Assembly (NCBI RefSeq): GCF_031453675.1
Contig: NZ_JAVIZX010000001.1
Location: forward strand, 2,378,001-2,442,000
Direction of reading: 5' to 3'
Source: Paracidovorax wautersii
GTDB lineage: Bacteria > Pseudomonadota > Gammaproteobacteria > Burkholderiales > Burkholderiaceae_C
Length of the DNA: 64,000 nt
Positions 57,906 through 64,000 of this stretch are shown here, one piece after another. The number at the start of each line of letters is the position of its first letter. Within the stretch, counting starts at the first letter, position 1. The translations under genes were made by a program, and so were the position numbers. The notes under the pieces are model-generated. The model was not told the origin of the DNA. It worked only from the letters and a program-made list of their open reading frames with translations, and did not search any database.

Positions 57906-58961
57906 TGTCTGCAGAGTCCCCATGTCGATCACGAAGCGGTAGCGCACATCGCTCTTCAGCATGCGCTCGTAGGCGTCGTTGATCTCGTCCATGCGGATCG
58001 TTTCGATATCCGAGACGATGCCGTGCTGGGCGCAGAAGTCGAGCATCTCCTGTGTTTCGCGGATGCCGCCGATCAGCGAGCCGGCCAGCCGGCGGCGCTT
58101 CATGATCAGGCTGAACACATTGGGCGCCGGGTGCGGGCTGCCGGGCGCGCCCACCAACGTCATGGTGCCGTCGAGCGTCAGCAGTGCGAGGAAGGCGTCC
58201 AGGTTGTGCGGCGCCGCCACGGTGTTCACGATCAGGTCGAAGCTGTTGGCGTGGGCCGCCATCTCGTCGGCGTTCTTGGACACCACGACCTCGTGCGCGC
58301 CCAGGCGCAGCGCGTCGTCGCGCTTGTCGGCCGAGGTGGTGAACAGCACCACGTGCGCGCCCATGGCGCGTGCGATCTTCACGCCCATGTGGCCCAGGCC
58401 GCCCAGTCCGACGATGCCCACCTTCTTGCCGGGGCCCGCACTCCACTGCCGCAGTGGCGAGTAGGTGGTGATGCCGGCGCACAGCAGCGGCGCCACGGCG
58501 GCCAGCGAGCCGGCATCGTGGGTGATCTTGAGCACGAAGTTCTCGCGCACGACGATCTGCGCGGAATAGCCGCCGAACGTGTTTGCGCCCGTGCCCTGTT
58601 CGGGGCCGTTGTAGGTGCCCGTGAACCCGTTCTCGCAGTACTGCTCCAGGCCATCGCCGCAGGGCTGGCAGTGCTGGCAGCTGTCGACCATGCAGCCCAC
58701 GCCGACCAGGTCGCCGACCTGGAACTTGGACACCAATGCGCCCGTGGCCGTGACGCGGCCCACGATCTCATGGCCGGGCACGCTGGGGTACTGCGTGCCG
58801 CCCCATTCGCCGCGCGCGGTGTGCAGGTCCGAATGGCAGACGCCGCAGTACAGGATGTCGATGGCCACGTCCAGATCGCCGGGCGCGCGGCGTTCGATGG
58901 TGAGCGGGCCCAGGGGCGCGGTGGATGATGTGGCTCCGTAGGCCAGGGTGGCAGTGCGCAT
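57897..58961 (-). CDS. Zinc-dependent NAD(P)-alcohol dehydrogenase
   Basis: This 354-residue medium-chain dehydrogenase has catalytic zinc ligands in YCGVCHSDLH and GHEIVGR. The structural zinc cluster is CMVDSCQHCQPCGDGLEQYC and the Rossmann motif is GIVGLGGLGHMGVK. It resembles YahK/AdhC-type aldehyde reductases or cinnamyl-alcohol-dehydrogenase-like enzymes. The ATG at 58961 gives the family start (MRTATLAYGATSS). Its last codons and stop lie in a family C repeat. It does not share an operon with its neighbours. Confidence 0.94.
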   Translation of the reverse strand: MRTATLAYGATSSTAPLGPLTIERRAPGDLDVAIDILYCGVCHSDLHTARGEWGGTQYPSVPGHEIVGRVTATGALVSKFQVGDLVGVGCMVDSCQHCQPCGDGLEQYCENGFTGTYNGPEQGTGANTFGGYSAQIVVRENFVLKITHDAGSLAAVAPLLCAGITTYSPLRQWSAGPGKKVGIVGLGGLGHMGVKIARAMGAHVVLFTTSADKRDDALRLGAHEVVVSKNADEMAAHANSFDLIVNTVAAPHNLDAFLALLTLDGTMTLVGAPGSPHPAPNVFSLIMKRRRLAGSLIGGIRETQEMLDFCAQHGIVSDIETIRMDEINDAYERMLKSDVRYRFVIDMGTLQTTP

Positions 58962-59164
58962 GGTGGTGGCTCCGGTGGGTGGGTGGATGACAGCGGCCGA
59001 CCTTAGCCGAACCGGTGCCGCCCTGCCAGCGGCCCGGCGTTCAACCCCCAACGGAATGCGGACACCGGCAGCGCGCCGATGTCCCTGGCGGACCGGTAGT
59101 CGCGCGGGCGGGCGGACGAGACCGGTGGGAAGCCCTGCCGTTCAGTCGGTGGATGCGCAGGCCC

Positions 59165-59563
59165 TCAAACGCCCGCCTGCTGGTGCCGCCACTCCTGCGT
59201 GCGGCCCCCGTAGCCGTAAGCGGCGGCGCGGGCGTCGATCAGGTGCACATAGCTGACCGGGTGCAGATTCGGCCGCAAGGCGGCGAAGGCCGCGAACACC
59301 TCGCGCAGGTACTGCGCCTTCTCGGCCTTGGTGTTCGTTTCGTCCGTGATGCTGATGTCGAGGTGGAACGCGCTCTGCTCCAGCTCTTCCAGCGATGCGC
59401 TGCCCACGAACCACTGCGCGGCCGGTATGAACTGCACGGTCGTGGCGATCACAGGCAGCTGCTTGCCCAGCACCCGCTGGGTGATGTCCGAAACGGCTTG
59501 CATGGCACGGCGGGCGAGGGCGGCGTCGGGCTTGCCGCTGAGGTGGATGACGGTGTGGGGCAT
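59165..59563 (-). CDS. Tautomerase-family protein
   Basis: This 132-residue protein has the N-terminal proline (MPHTVIHLSGKPD) used as the general base in the 4-oxalocrotonate tautomerase/MIF superfamily. The length suggests the two-beta-alpha-beta (CHMI- or MIF-like) form. HLDISITDETNTKAEKAQYL and YVHLIDARAAAYGYGGRTQ are recognisable. The substrate is unknown. It is divergent from a LysR gene across 120 bp containing a matching inverted repeat, so it is probably that regulator's target. Confidence 0.82.
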   Translation of the reverse strand: MPHTVIHLSGKPDAALARRAMQAVSDITQRVLGKQLPVIATTVQFIPAAQWFVGSASLEELEQSAFHLDISITDETNTKAEKAQYLREVFAAFAALRPNLHPVSYVHLIDARAAAYGYGGRTQEWRHQQAGV

Positions 59564-59613
59564 GGCGATCTCCGGTGCAGTGATGGTGATGCGCCCAATT
59601 CTTCGCTACTTGT

Positions 59614-59667
59614 ATCCATCGGAAAAGCGGGATAATTAGAAGTCATCCGACGGTTTTGCCGATGGAT
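59614..59667. promoter_or_regulatory. Inverted repeat in the tautomerase-LysR divergent promoter
   Basis: ATCCATCGGAAAA (59614-59626) and TTTTGCCGATGGAT (59654-59667) are inverted copies differing by one base, centred about 40 bp apart. They flank GATAATTAG, a possible -10-like element. The layout fits LysR recognition and activation sites. Confidence 0.55.
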
Positions 59668-59683
59668 CAAACGGAGGCTTCGC

Positions 59684-60556
59684 ATGCGCCCCTTTCCGCT
59701 GGACCAGCTCCAGAGCTTCGTTGCCGTGGTCGATGCCGGCAGCCTCACCTCCGGCGCGCCCCGGGTGTCCCTGTCGCAATCGGCCGTGAGCGAACAGTTG
59801 CGCAAGCTGGAAGACCAGGCCGGCCAGGCGCTGCTGGTGCGCTCCAAGGCCGGCGTGGTGCCGACTCCGGCGGGGCTGCGCCTGCTGGCGCACGCACGGC
59901 GCCTGCTGGCGCTGAGCGAAGAGGCCTGGCGCGATCTGCGCGGCGTGGCCCTGCAGGGCACGCTGCGCCTCGGGGTCACCGATTACTTTCGTCCGGCCGA
60001 TCTGGCGGGGCTGCTGGCGCGCATGCAAGCGCAGTACCCCGGTGTGCGCCTGCAGGTCACGGTGCAAAAGAGCGGCGAGATCGAGGCTGCGTATGCGCAG
60101 GGCGGCTTCGACGTCGGCCTGACCCTACGGCTGCCCGCTGCCGCAGGAGGGCGCTCTTCCGGCGGCCATGTGTTGCGCCGCGAGCCCTTGCACTGGATGG
60201 GCGCCGTGCAGGCCCTGGGCGCACCGCCGGCGGCCGGGGTGCCGCTGCGCCTGCTGGCCCTGCCCGATACGTGTTCGCTGCACCAGTTCACGGTGGCCCT
60301 GCTGCGGCGCCGGCGTGTGCCGTTCGCCATTACGCTCATGGCCTCCGGCGTGGCCGGGCTGCAGTCCGCGCTGGCCGCAGGCCTGGGCATTGCCTGCCTG
60401 AACGCCTCGGCCTTGGGCGAGGGGGTGCAGGTGCTGCCTGCGGCGTGGAAGCTGCCCGCTCTGCCGCAGGCGCGCTTCGTGGTGCTGCCGCCGCGTGCCG
60501 GCGAATCGGACCACGTCCAGCGTGCACGCCAGGTGCTGGCGGCCGACTTCGGCTAG
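59684..60556 (+). CDS. LysR-family transcriptional regulator
   Basis: This 290-residue regulator has the helix-turn-helix region FPLDQLQSFVAVVDAGSLTS, then SLSQSAVSEQLRKLEDQAG, and an effector domain from about residue 90. Its start is 17 bp beyond the inverted repeat. It is divergent from the tautomerase gene. Its TAG stop and the stop of the small protein on the other strand share the palindrome CTAG, so the genes overlap tail to tail by four bases. Confidence 0.9.
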   Translation: MRPFPLDQLQSFVAVVDAGSLTSGAPRVSLSQSAVSEQLRKLEDQAGQALLVRSKAGVVPTPAGLRLLAHARRLLALSEEAWRDLRGVALQGTLRLGVTDYFRPADLAGLLARMQAQYPGVRLQVTVQKSGEIEAAYAQGGFDVGLTLRLPAAAGGRSSGGHVLRREPLHWMGAVQALGAPPAAGVPLRLLALPDTCSLHQFTVALLRRRRVPFAITLMASGVAGLQSALAAGLGIACLNASALGEGVQVLPAAWKLPALPQARFVVLPPRAGESDHVQRARQVLAADFG

Positions 60557-60726
60557 GGCTGCTTGCGTTCCGCCTGCTCTTCCTCGCCGGGCGGCACCTT
60601 CAGGCGGTCGTTCCGGACCTCTTTCATCATGTCCTCGCCCACCGGGTCCTTGCCGTCGAGCGGTATGTCGTTTTCCTGGGTGACTTCCGGTTCGTCGCTG
60701 GCGGGCTTGCGTGGGGTGGTGGACAT
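60553..60726 (-). CDS. Small charged protein, unknown function
   Basis: This 57-residue acidic/hydrophilic protein (MSTTPRKPASDEPEVTQEND, later DMMKEVRNDRLKVPPGEEEQ) has no membrane segment or cysteine. It could be intrinsically disordered. I do not recognise a family. Start ATG 60726; the upstream extension to 60804 is less likely. It overlaps the LysR stop by four bases. Confidence 0.55.
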   Translation of the reverse strand: MSTTPRKPASDEPEVTQENDIPLDGKDPVGEDMMKEVRNDRLKVPPGEEEQAERKQP

Positions 60727-60843
60727 GGCGGCTCCAAAGTGAAGGAATGGGTGGAGTCCATGCTGGCATGCACCGCCCGCCGCCCACGTAGGCGCTGGCC
60801 GCACTGCGGCGCGCGCAGGGTCTTGCGCCCCTGCCTGCTGGCG

Positions 60844-62514
60844 TCACTGCGCCGCGGGGGTGTCCGTTGGTGCGGCGTTGACCGTGCGCAGGCGGCTGGG
60901 CGCCAGCACGCCGGCGGTGTCCAGGATCGGGTAGGCGATCGAGCAGATGTGCGAGTTGATGCGCTTGAGTTCGCTGATCAGGTCGATGTGCAGCGAACTG
61001 GTCTCCATGCTGGGCACCGTCTTGTCGGACAGGCGCACCAGGTGGCTGGCCGCGTAGGCGCGTTCCAGGTCGCGGAAGCGCGCCTTCTCCTCCAGCAGCT
61101 TCTGCGCATCGCGTACGTTGCCGTTGAGGAACACGCTCATCCCCAGGCGCAGGTTGTCGATCAGGCGGCCGTGCAGCTCGGTGATCTCGGCCATGCCGGC
61201 CTCGGAGAACTGGCGGCCCTTCTTGATCTTCTTGTCCTCAATGTCGATCAGCACGCGCTCGATGATGTCGCCCACCTGCTCCATGTTGATGGTGAAGCTG
61301 ATGATGTCCGTCCAGCGGCGGCTTTCCTCCTCGCCCATACCCTCGCGCGAGATCTTGGTCAGGTAGTACTTGATGGACGAATACAACTCGTCCACCTCGT
61401 CGTCCATCTTGCGCAGGCGCTCGGCCAGCTGCACGTCGTTCTTCTGGATGACGTCGTGCACGCCCAGCAGCATGGTCTCGACCACGTCGGCCTGGTAGAG
61501 CGCCTCGCGCGCGGCGCACGAGATGGCCAGCGAGGGCGTGGAGAGTGCGGACGGGTCCAGGTGGTGCGGGCGCCGGCTCTGCGTTCCCACGGGCTTGGGC
61601 AGCAGCCGTGCCACCCACTGGGCCACGGTCTGCGTGAAGCCGATGAACCCGATGCTGATGATGACGTTGAAGCCCAGGTGGAACAGCACCACGCCCTGCG
61701 CGGTGCCGGGCATGTGCGGCTGCACGTACTTGAGCCACAGGCCGATGAAGGGCGACACGATGATCACGCCCATCAGCTTGAAGGCCATGTTGCCCACGGT
61801 GACCTGGCGCACTTCGACGGCGGATTTGGCCGTGGTCAGCACGGCCAGCAGGCCGCTGCCCAGGTTGGCGCCCAGCACCAGGCCCAGGGCCACATCGAGC
61901 GGCACCACGCTGGAGGCGGCCATGGCCGCAATCAGCAGCACGATGGCGAGGCTGGAGTACGCCAGCACCGCCAGCATGGTGCCCATGAAGATCTCCAGCA
62001 CGATGTCGCTGTTGAGCGAGCCCAGCATGGCCTTGATGATGGGCGAGGCCAGCATGGGACCGCTGGCCTGCACCACCATTTCCAGCGCCAGCAGCATCAG
62101 CCCCAGGCCGATCAGCACCTTGCCGACCCGGCCGGGCGTGCTGGCCTGGCGGCTGACGAACAGCACCACGCCCACGAAGATGAACAGCGGCGACAGCCAC
62201 GAAAGGTCGAACGAGAACAGCACCGACATCAGCGCCGTGCCCACGTCGGCGCCGCGCATCACCGCCAGCGCGGCCGGCAGCGTGATGAGGCCCTGGCCCA
62301 CGAAGGACGATGTCATCAGCGAGGTGGCCGTGCTCGACTGCACCAGCGCCGTCACGCCCATGCCCGACAGCGCGGCGGTGAAGCGGTTGCCCATGCTGCG
62401 CGCCAGCATCGTGCGCAGGTTCGCGCCGAACACGCGCAGGACGCCCGTGCGCACGAGGTGGGTGCCCCAGACCAGCAGGGCCACGGCGGACAACAGATTC
62501 AACAGGTGCTTCAT
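60844..62514 (-). CDS. Na+/phosphate cotransporter family protein with PhoU-like C-terminus
   Basis: This 556-residue membrane protein of the Na/Pi (NptA/YjbB-like) family has about eight or nine helices in roughly residues 1-330. They include QSSTATSLMTSSFVGQG and LGLVLGANLGSGLLAVLTTA, the QSS-type sodium/phosphate repeats. A cytoplasmic helical PhoU-like region follows at about 350-540 (VVETMLLGVHDVIQKNDVQL). Such proteins may export or import phosphate. The start ATG 62514 is the natural first codon. No pho regulatory genes are adjacent. Confidence 0.92.
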   Translation of the reverse strand: MKHLLNLLSAVALLVWGTHLVRTGVLRVFGANLRTMLARSMGNRFTAALSGMGVTALVQSSTATSLMTSSFVGQGLITLPAALAVMRGADVGTALMSVLFSFDLSWLSPLFIFVGVVLFVSRQASTPGRVGKVLIGLGLMLLALEMVVQASGPMLASPIIKAMLGSLNSDIVLEIFMGTMLAVLAYSSLAIVLLIAAMAASSVVPLDVALGLVLGANLGSGLLAVLTTAKSAVEVRQVTVGNMAFKLMGVIIVSPFIGLWLKYVQPHMPGTAQGVVLFHLGFNVIISIGFIGFTQTVAQWVARLLPKPVGTQSRRPHHLDPSALSTPSLAISCAAREALYQADVVETMLLGVHDVIQKNDVQLAERLRKMDDEVDELYSSIKYYLTKISREGMGEEESRRWTDIISFTINMEQVGDIIERVLIDIEDKKIKKGRQFSEAGMAEITELHGRLIDNLRLGMSVFLNGNVRDAQKLLEEKARFRDLERAYAASHLVRLSDKTVPSMETSSLHIDLISELKRINSHICSIAYPILDTAGVLAPSRLRTVNAAPTDTPAAQ

Positions 62515-62868
62515 GGGCGGAAATCAAACTCCTTCGAACGGCGGGCAGACAGCCACGTCCGCAGGGCGCACACGCTGCGCGCGCCGAACAGCACAGCATA
62601 CTCCTGATTCCATAGCGAATCGGGTGGCAACCACTGGTGCGGCCCTGTGAATACGCGCGGGCGCGGCAGGGATGCCGGGCCGCGGAACGGGCGGGGCCTG
62701 CGCGCCGGGCGGTGCACCGCCGCCAAGGAGCGGGGAGGGGCATCCATCGTAGCGCCCGGCGGGCGGGCCGGTGTCAGCCAAAGCCCTGACTGTGACGCGC
62801 CTGCGCCTGGGCGGTGAACGCACAAGGCCCGCACGTGGCGGGCCCTGCAGCGGCCGAGGGCGGCCGTC
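62515..62868. other. 354-bp intergenic stretch without a gene
   Basis: No ORF here looks genuine and no R1, C or MITE repeat is present. The stretch includes the presumed promoter of the Na/Pi gene on its left and the lspA terminator-like hairpin on its right. Confidence 0.5.
62822..62844 (-). terminator. Terminator-like hairpin after lspA
   Basis: On the minus strand GGCCCGC-CACGT-GCGGGCC (seven pairs, five-base loop) is followed by TTGTG, about 25 bases after the lspA stop. The U-run is weak, so this is a tentative terminator for the ileS-lspA unit. Confidence 0.45.
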
Positions 62869-63369
62869 TCAGCGCGAACGCTTGACCCGCAGCAGTTCGT
62901 CCAGGATCAGGCAGGCCGCGCCGACGGTGATCGCAGAGTCCGCGATGTTGAAGGCCGGAAAGTGCCAGCTGCCGATGTGGAAGTCCAGGAAGTCGACCAC
63001 GTAGCCGTGCATCATGCGGTCCACCACGTTGCCCACGGCGCCGCCCAGGATGCTGGACAGCGAGAAGCAGAACAGTTTCTGCTCCGGGTGGGCGCGCAGC
63101 TGCCACAGGATGAACAGCGTGGCGACCACGCCGATGCCGGTGAACAGCCAGCGCTGCCAGCCGCCCGCGTCTGCCAGGAAGGAGAACGCCGCACCGGTGT
63201 TGTGCGCCCGCACGATGTTGAAGAAGCTGGTGATGTAGGTGGCATCGCCCAGCCGGTAGTAGCCCAGGATCAGCGTCTTGGTGAGCTGGTCGAGGATCAG
63301 CAGCACCAGGGCCCAGGCCAGCCAGGGCCACAGCTTGCCGCCCAGGGCGGAAGAGGAAGCGCGCGCCAT
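62869..63369 (-). CDS. lspA: Lipoprotein signal peptidase (signal peptidase II)
   Basis: This 166-residue inner-membrane aspartyl protease removes the signal peptide of prolipoproteins. It has four helices, the family motif [17 protein letters not shown], and the catalytic aspartates in [14 protein letters not shown] and [14 protein letters not shown]. The ATG at 63369 overlaps the ileS stop (TGATG). A GTG one codon upstream is an alternative. The ileS-lspA order is conserved in many proteobacteria. Confidence 0.96.
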   Translation of the reverse strand: MARASSSALGGKLWPWLAWALVLLILDQLTKTLILGYYRLGDATYITSFFNIVRAHNTGAAFSFLADAGGWQRWLFTGIGVVATLFILWQLRAHPEQKLFCFSLSSILGGAVGNVVDRMMHGYVVDFLDFHIGSWHFPAFNIADSAITVGAACLILDELLRVKRSR

Positions 63370-64000
63370 CACGCGTACACCCGGTTTTCACCGGCGCCGA
63401 ACAGGTTGCTGGTGCAGCGGCCGCAGATCGTCGGATGCGCCGCATCCTGGCCCACGTCGCTGCGGTAGTGCCAGCAGCGCTCGCATTTGGCATTGGAACT
63501 GGCTGTAACGCTGATCTGCAAAGCGCTTCCAGCTATCAAAGTGATAGCTGATGTGATGAACACGAATTTCAAGTCGTCTCCCAGGCTGGCCAGCAGCGCA
63601 TGGTCTTCCGGCGCGGCCGTGAGCGTGACCGTGGCCTGCAGCGACGAGCCGACCTGGCCGGCGGCGCGCAGGGCCTCGATCTCCTTGTTCACGGCATCGC
63701 GCAGTTCGCGCAGGCGCGCCCACTTGGCGGACAGGCCGTCGTTGGCGCTGGCTTCTGCGCCGCCGACGTTGCCGTAGGTCTCCATGAAGATGGAGTCGGA
63801 GCGGCCGAAGGTCTTCCACGCCTCTTCGGCCGTGAACGACAGGAACGGCGCCATCCAGCGTAGCATGGCGTGCGTGATCTGGTACAGCGCGGTCTGTGCG
63901 CTGCGGCGCGCCACGCTCTTGGGCGCCGTGGTGTACAGGCGATCCTTGAGCACGTCGAGGTAGAAGCCGCCCAGGTCTTCCGAGCAGTACAGCTGCAGCT
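63369..64000 (-). CDS. ileS: Isoleucine--tRNA ligase, C-terminal part (5' end outside window)
   Basis: About 210 C-terminal codons are present: the anticodon-binding region and the zinc-ribbon domain with cysteines CERCWHY and CGRC, ending [14 protein letters not shown]. IleS charges tRNA-Ile. Repeat R1 copy 9 lies in the frame just before the zinc motif ([18 protein letters not shown]), replacing or extending a loop. The gene continues beyond position 64000. It overlaps lspA by one base. Confidence 0.95.
   Translation of the reverse strand, partial: LQLYCSEDLGGFYLDVLKDRLYTTAPKSVARRSAQTALYQITHAMLRWMAPFLSFTAEEAWKTFGRSDSIFMETYGNVGGAEASANDGLSAKWARLRELRDAVNKEIEALRAAGQVGSSLQATVTLTAAPEDHALLASLGDDLKFVFITSAITLIAGSALQISVTASSNAKCERCWHYRSDVGQDAAHPTICGRCTSNLFGAGENRVYA
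63508..63557 (+). repeat. R1 repeat, copy 9, inside ileS
   Basis: Plus-strand order: CTGATCTGCAAAGCGCTTCC, then the perfect dyad AGCTATCA-AAG-TGATAGCT. It lies antisense to ileS, and the ileS frame is open across it. The dyad has the longest arms (8 bp) of all nine copies. Confidence 0.75.

Noticed and set aside
59656-62607. A 983-residue plus-strand open frame across a LysR gene and the Na/Pi cotransporter
   Set aside because: It overlaps two convincing genes in other frames, is His/Gln/Arg-rich, and has no recognisable fold.
1-64000. CRISPR arrays, prophage, tRNA or rRNA genes, toxin-antitoxin pairs or an integrated defence island
   Set aside because: I looked on both strands and found no regularly spaced repeats, phage structural genes, tRNA-like cloverleaf with an anticodon, or typical defence genes.

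Overview
This window is a chromosomal segment of a high-GC betaproteobacterium. It is most likely a member of the Comamonadaceae close to Acidovorax/Paracidovorax. The basis is the pil-aro-dgt order, the nirBD/ANTAR/nirC cluster, the orphan TctBA pair, the DUF3649-PepSY-DUF3325 iron set and the intergenic repeats. Nearly all of it is ordinary housekeeping and metabolic sequence. I see no prophage, IS transposase, CRISPR array, rRNA or tRNA.

Layout. 1-7.1 kb: end of the type IV pilus operon (pilO partial, pilP, pilQ), an Ig-like lipoprotein in the place where aroK usually sits, then aroB and dgt. 7.2-8.8 kb: DUF1415 protein and a methyltransferase. 8.9-16.1 kb (minus strand): a nitrite module read nirB-nirD-nasR(ANTAR)-nirC-PP2C/kinase, with RNA hairpin and terminator signals in its leaders. 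16.5-25.7 kb: SdiA-regulated-like protein, trpS, site-2 protease, a chemoreceptor, a YciO-like protein, a PHP phosphoesterase, recJ and a PGM-like protein. 25.8-27.9 kb: lolC and lolD. 28-30.1 kb: a small membrane protein and an SDR divergent from a LysR gene. 30.4-33.1 kb: a Fur-box iron operon. 33.3-37.7 kb: MoxR-DUF58-VWA and an S1C protease. 37.9-44.4 kb: TatD, a uracil-DNA-glycosylase-fold enzyme, a spermidine-synthase-like protein, a frameshifted GspE-like ATPase and TctBA. 44.6-55 kb: DUF3422, two EamA transporters, a second SDR, a solute-binding protein overlapping a GGDEF-EAL protein, a quinone oxidoreductase and a NUDIX hydrolase. 55.1-62.5 kb: three regulator/enzyme or regulator/transporter units and a Na/Pi cotransporter. 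62.9-64 kb: lspA and the 3' end of ileS.

The most unusual content is three repeat families threaded through these genes. R1 is a roughly 60-bp double-hairpin repeat with nine copies. Three copies lie in frame inside CDSs (an SDR, a NUDIX hydrolase and ileS). Others supply the recJ start codon together with the upstream gene's stop, a Shine-Dalgarno for dgt, and the N-terminus of a transporter. The second family is a 269-282 bp MITE-like element, present as two inverted copies, with terminal inverted repeats and two nested internal stem-loops that give a cloverleaf-like fold. The third, family C, is a roughly 130-150 bp repeat in three copies just after gene ends, beginning with a CCCCCTGAG core. 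No transposase for any of them lies in the window.
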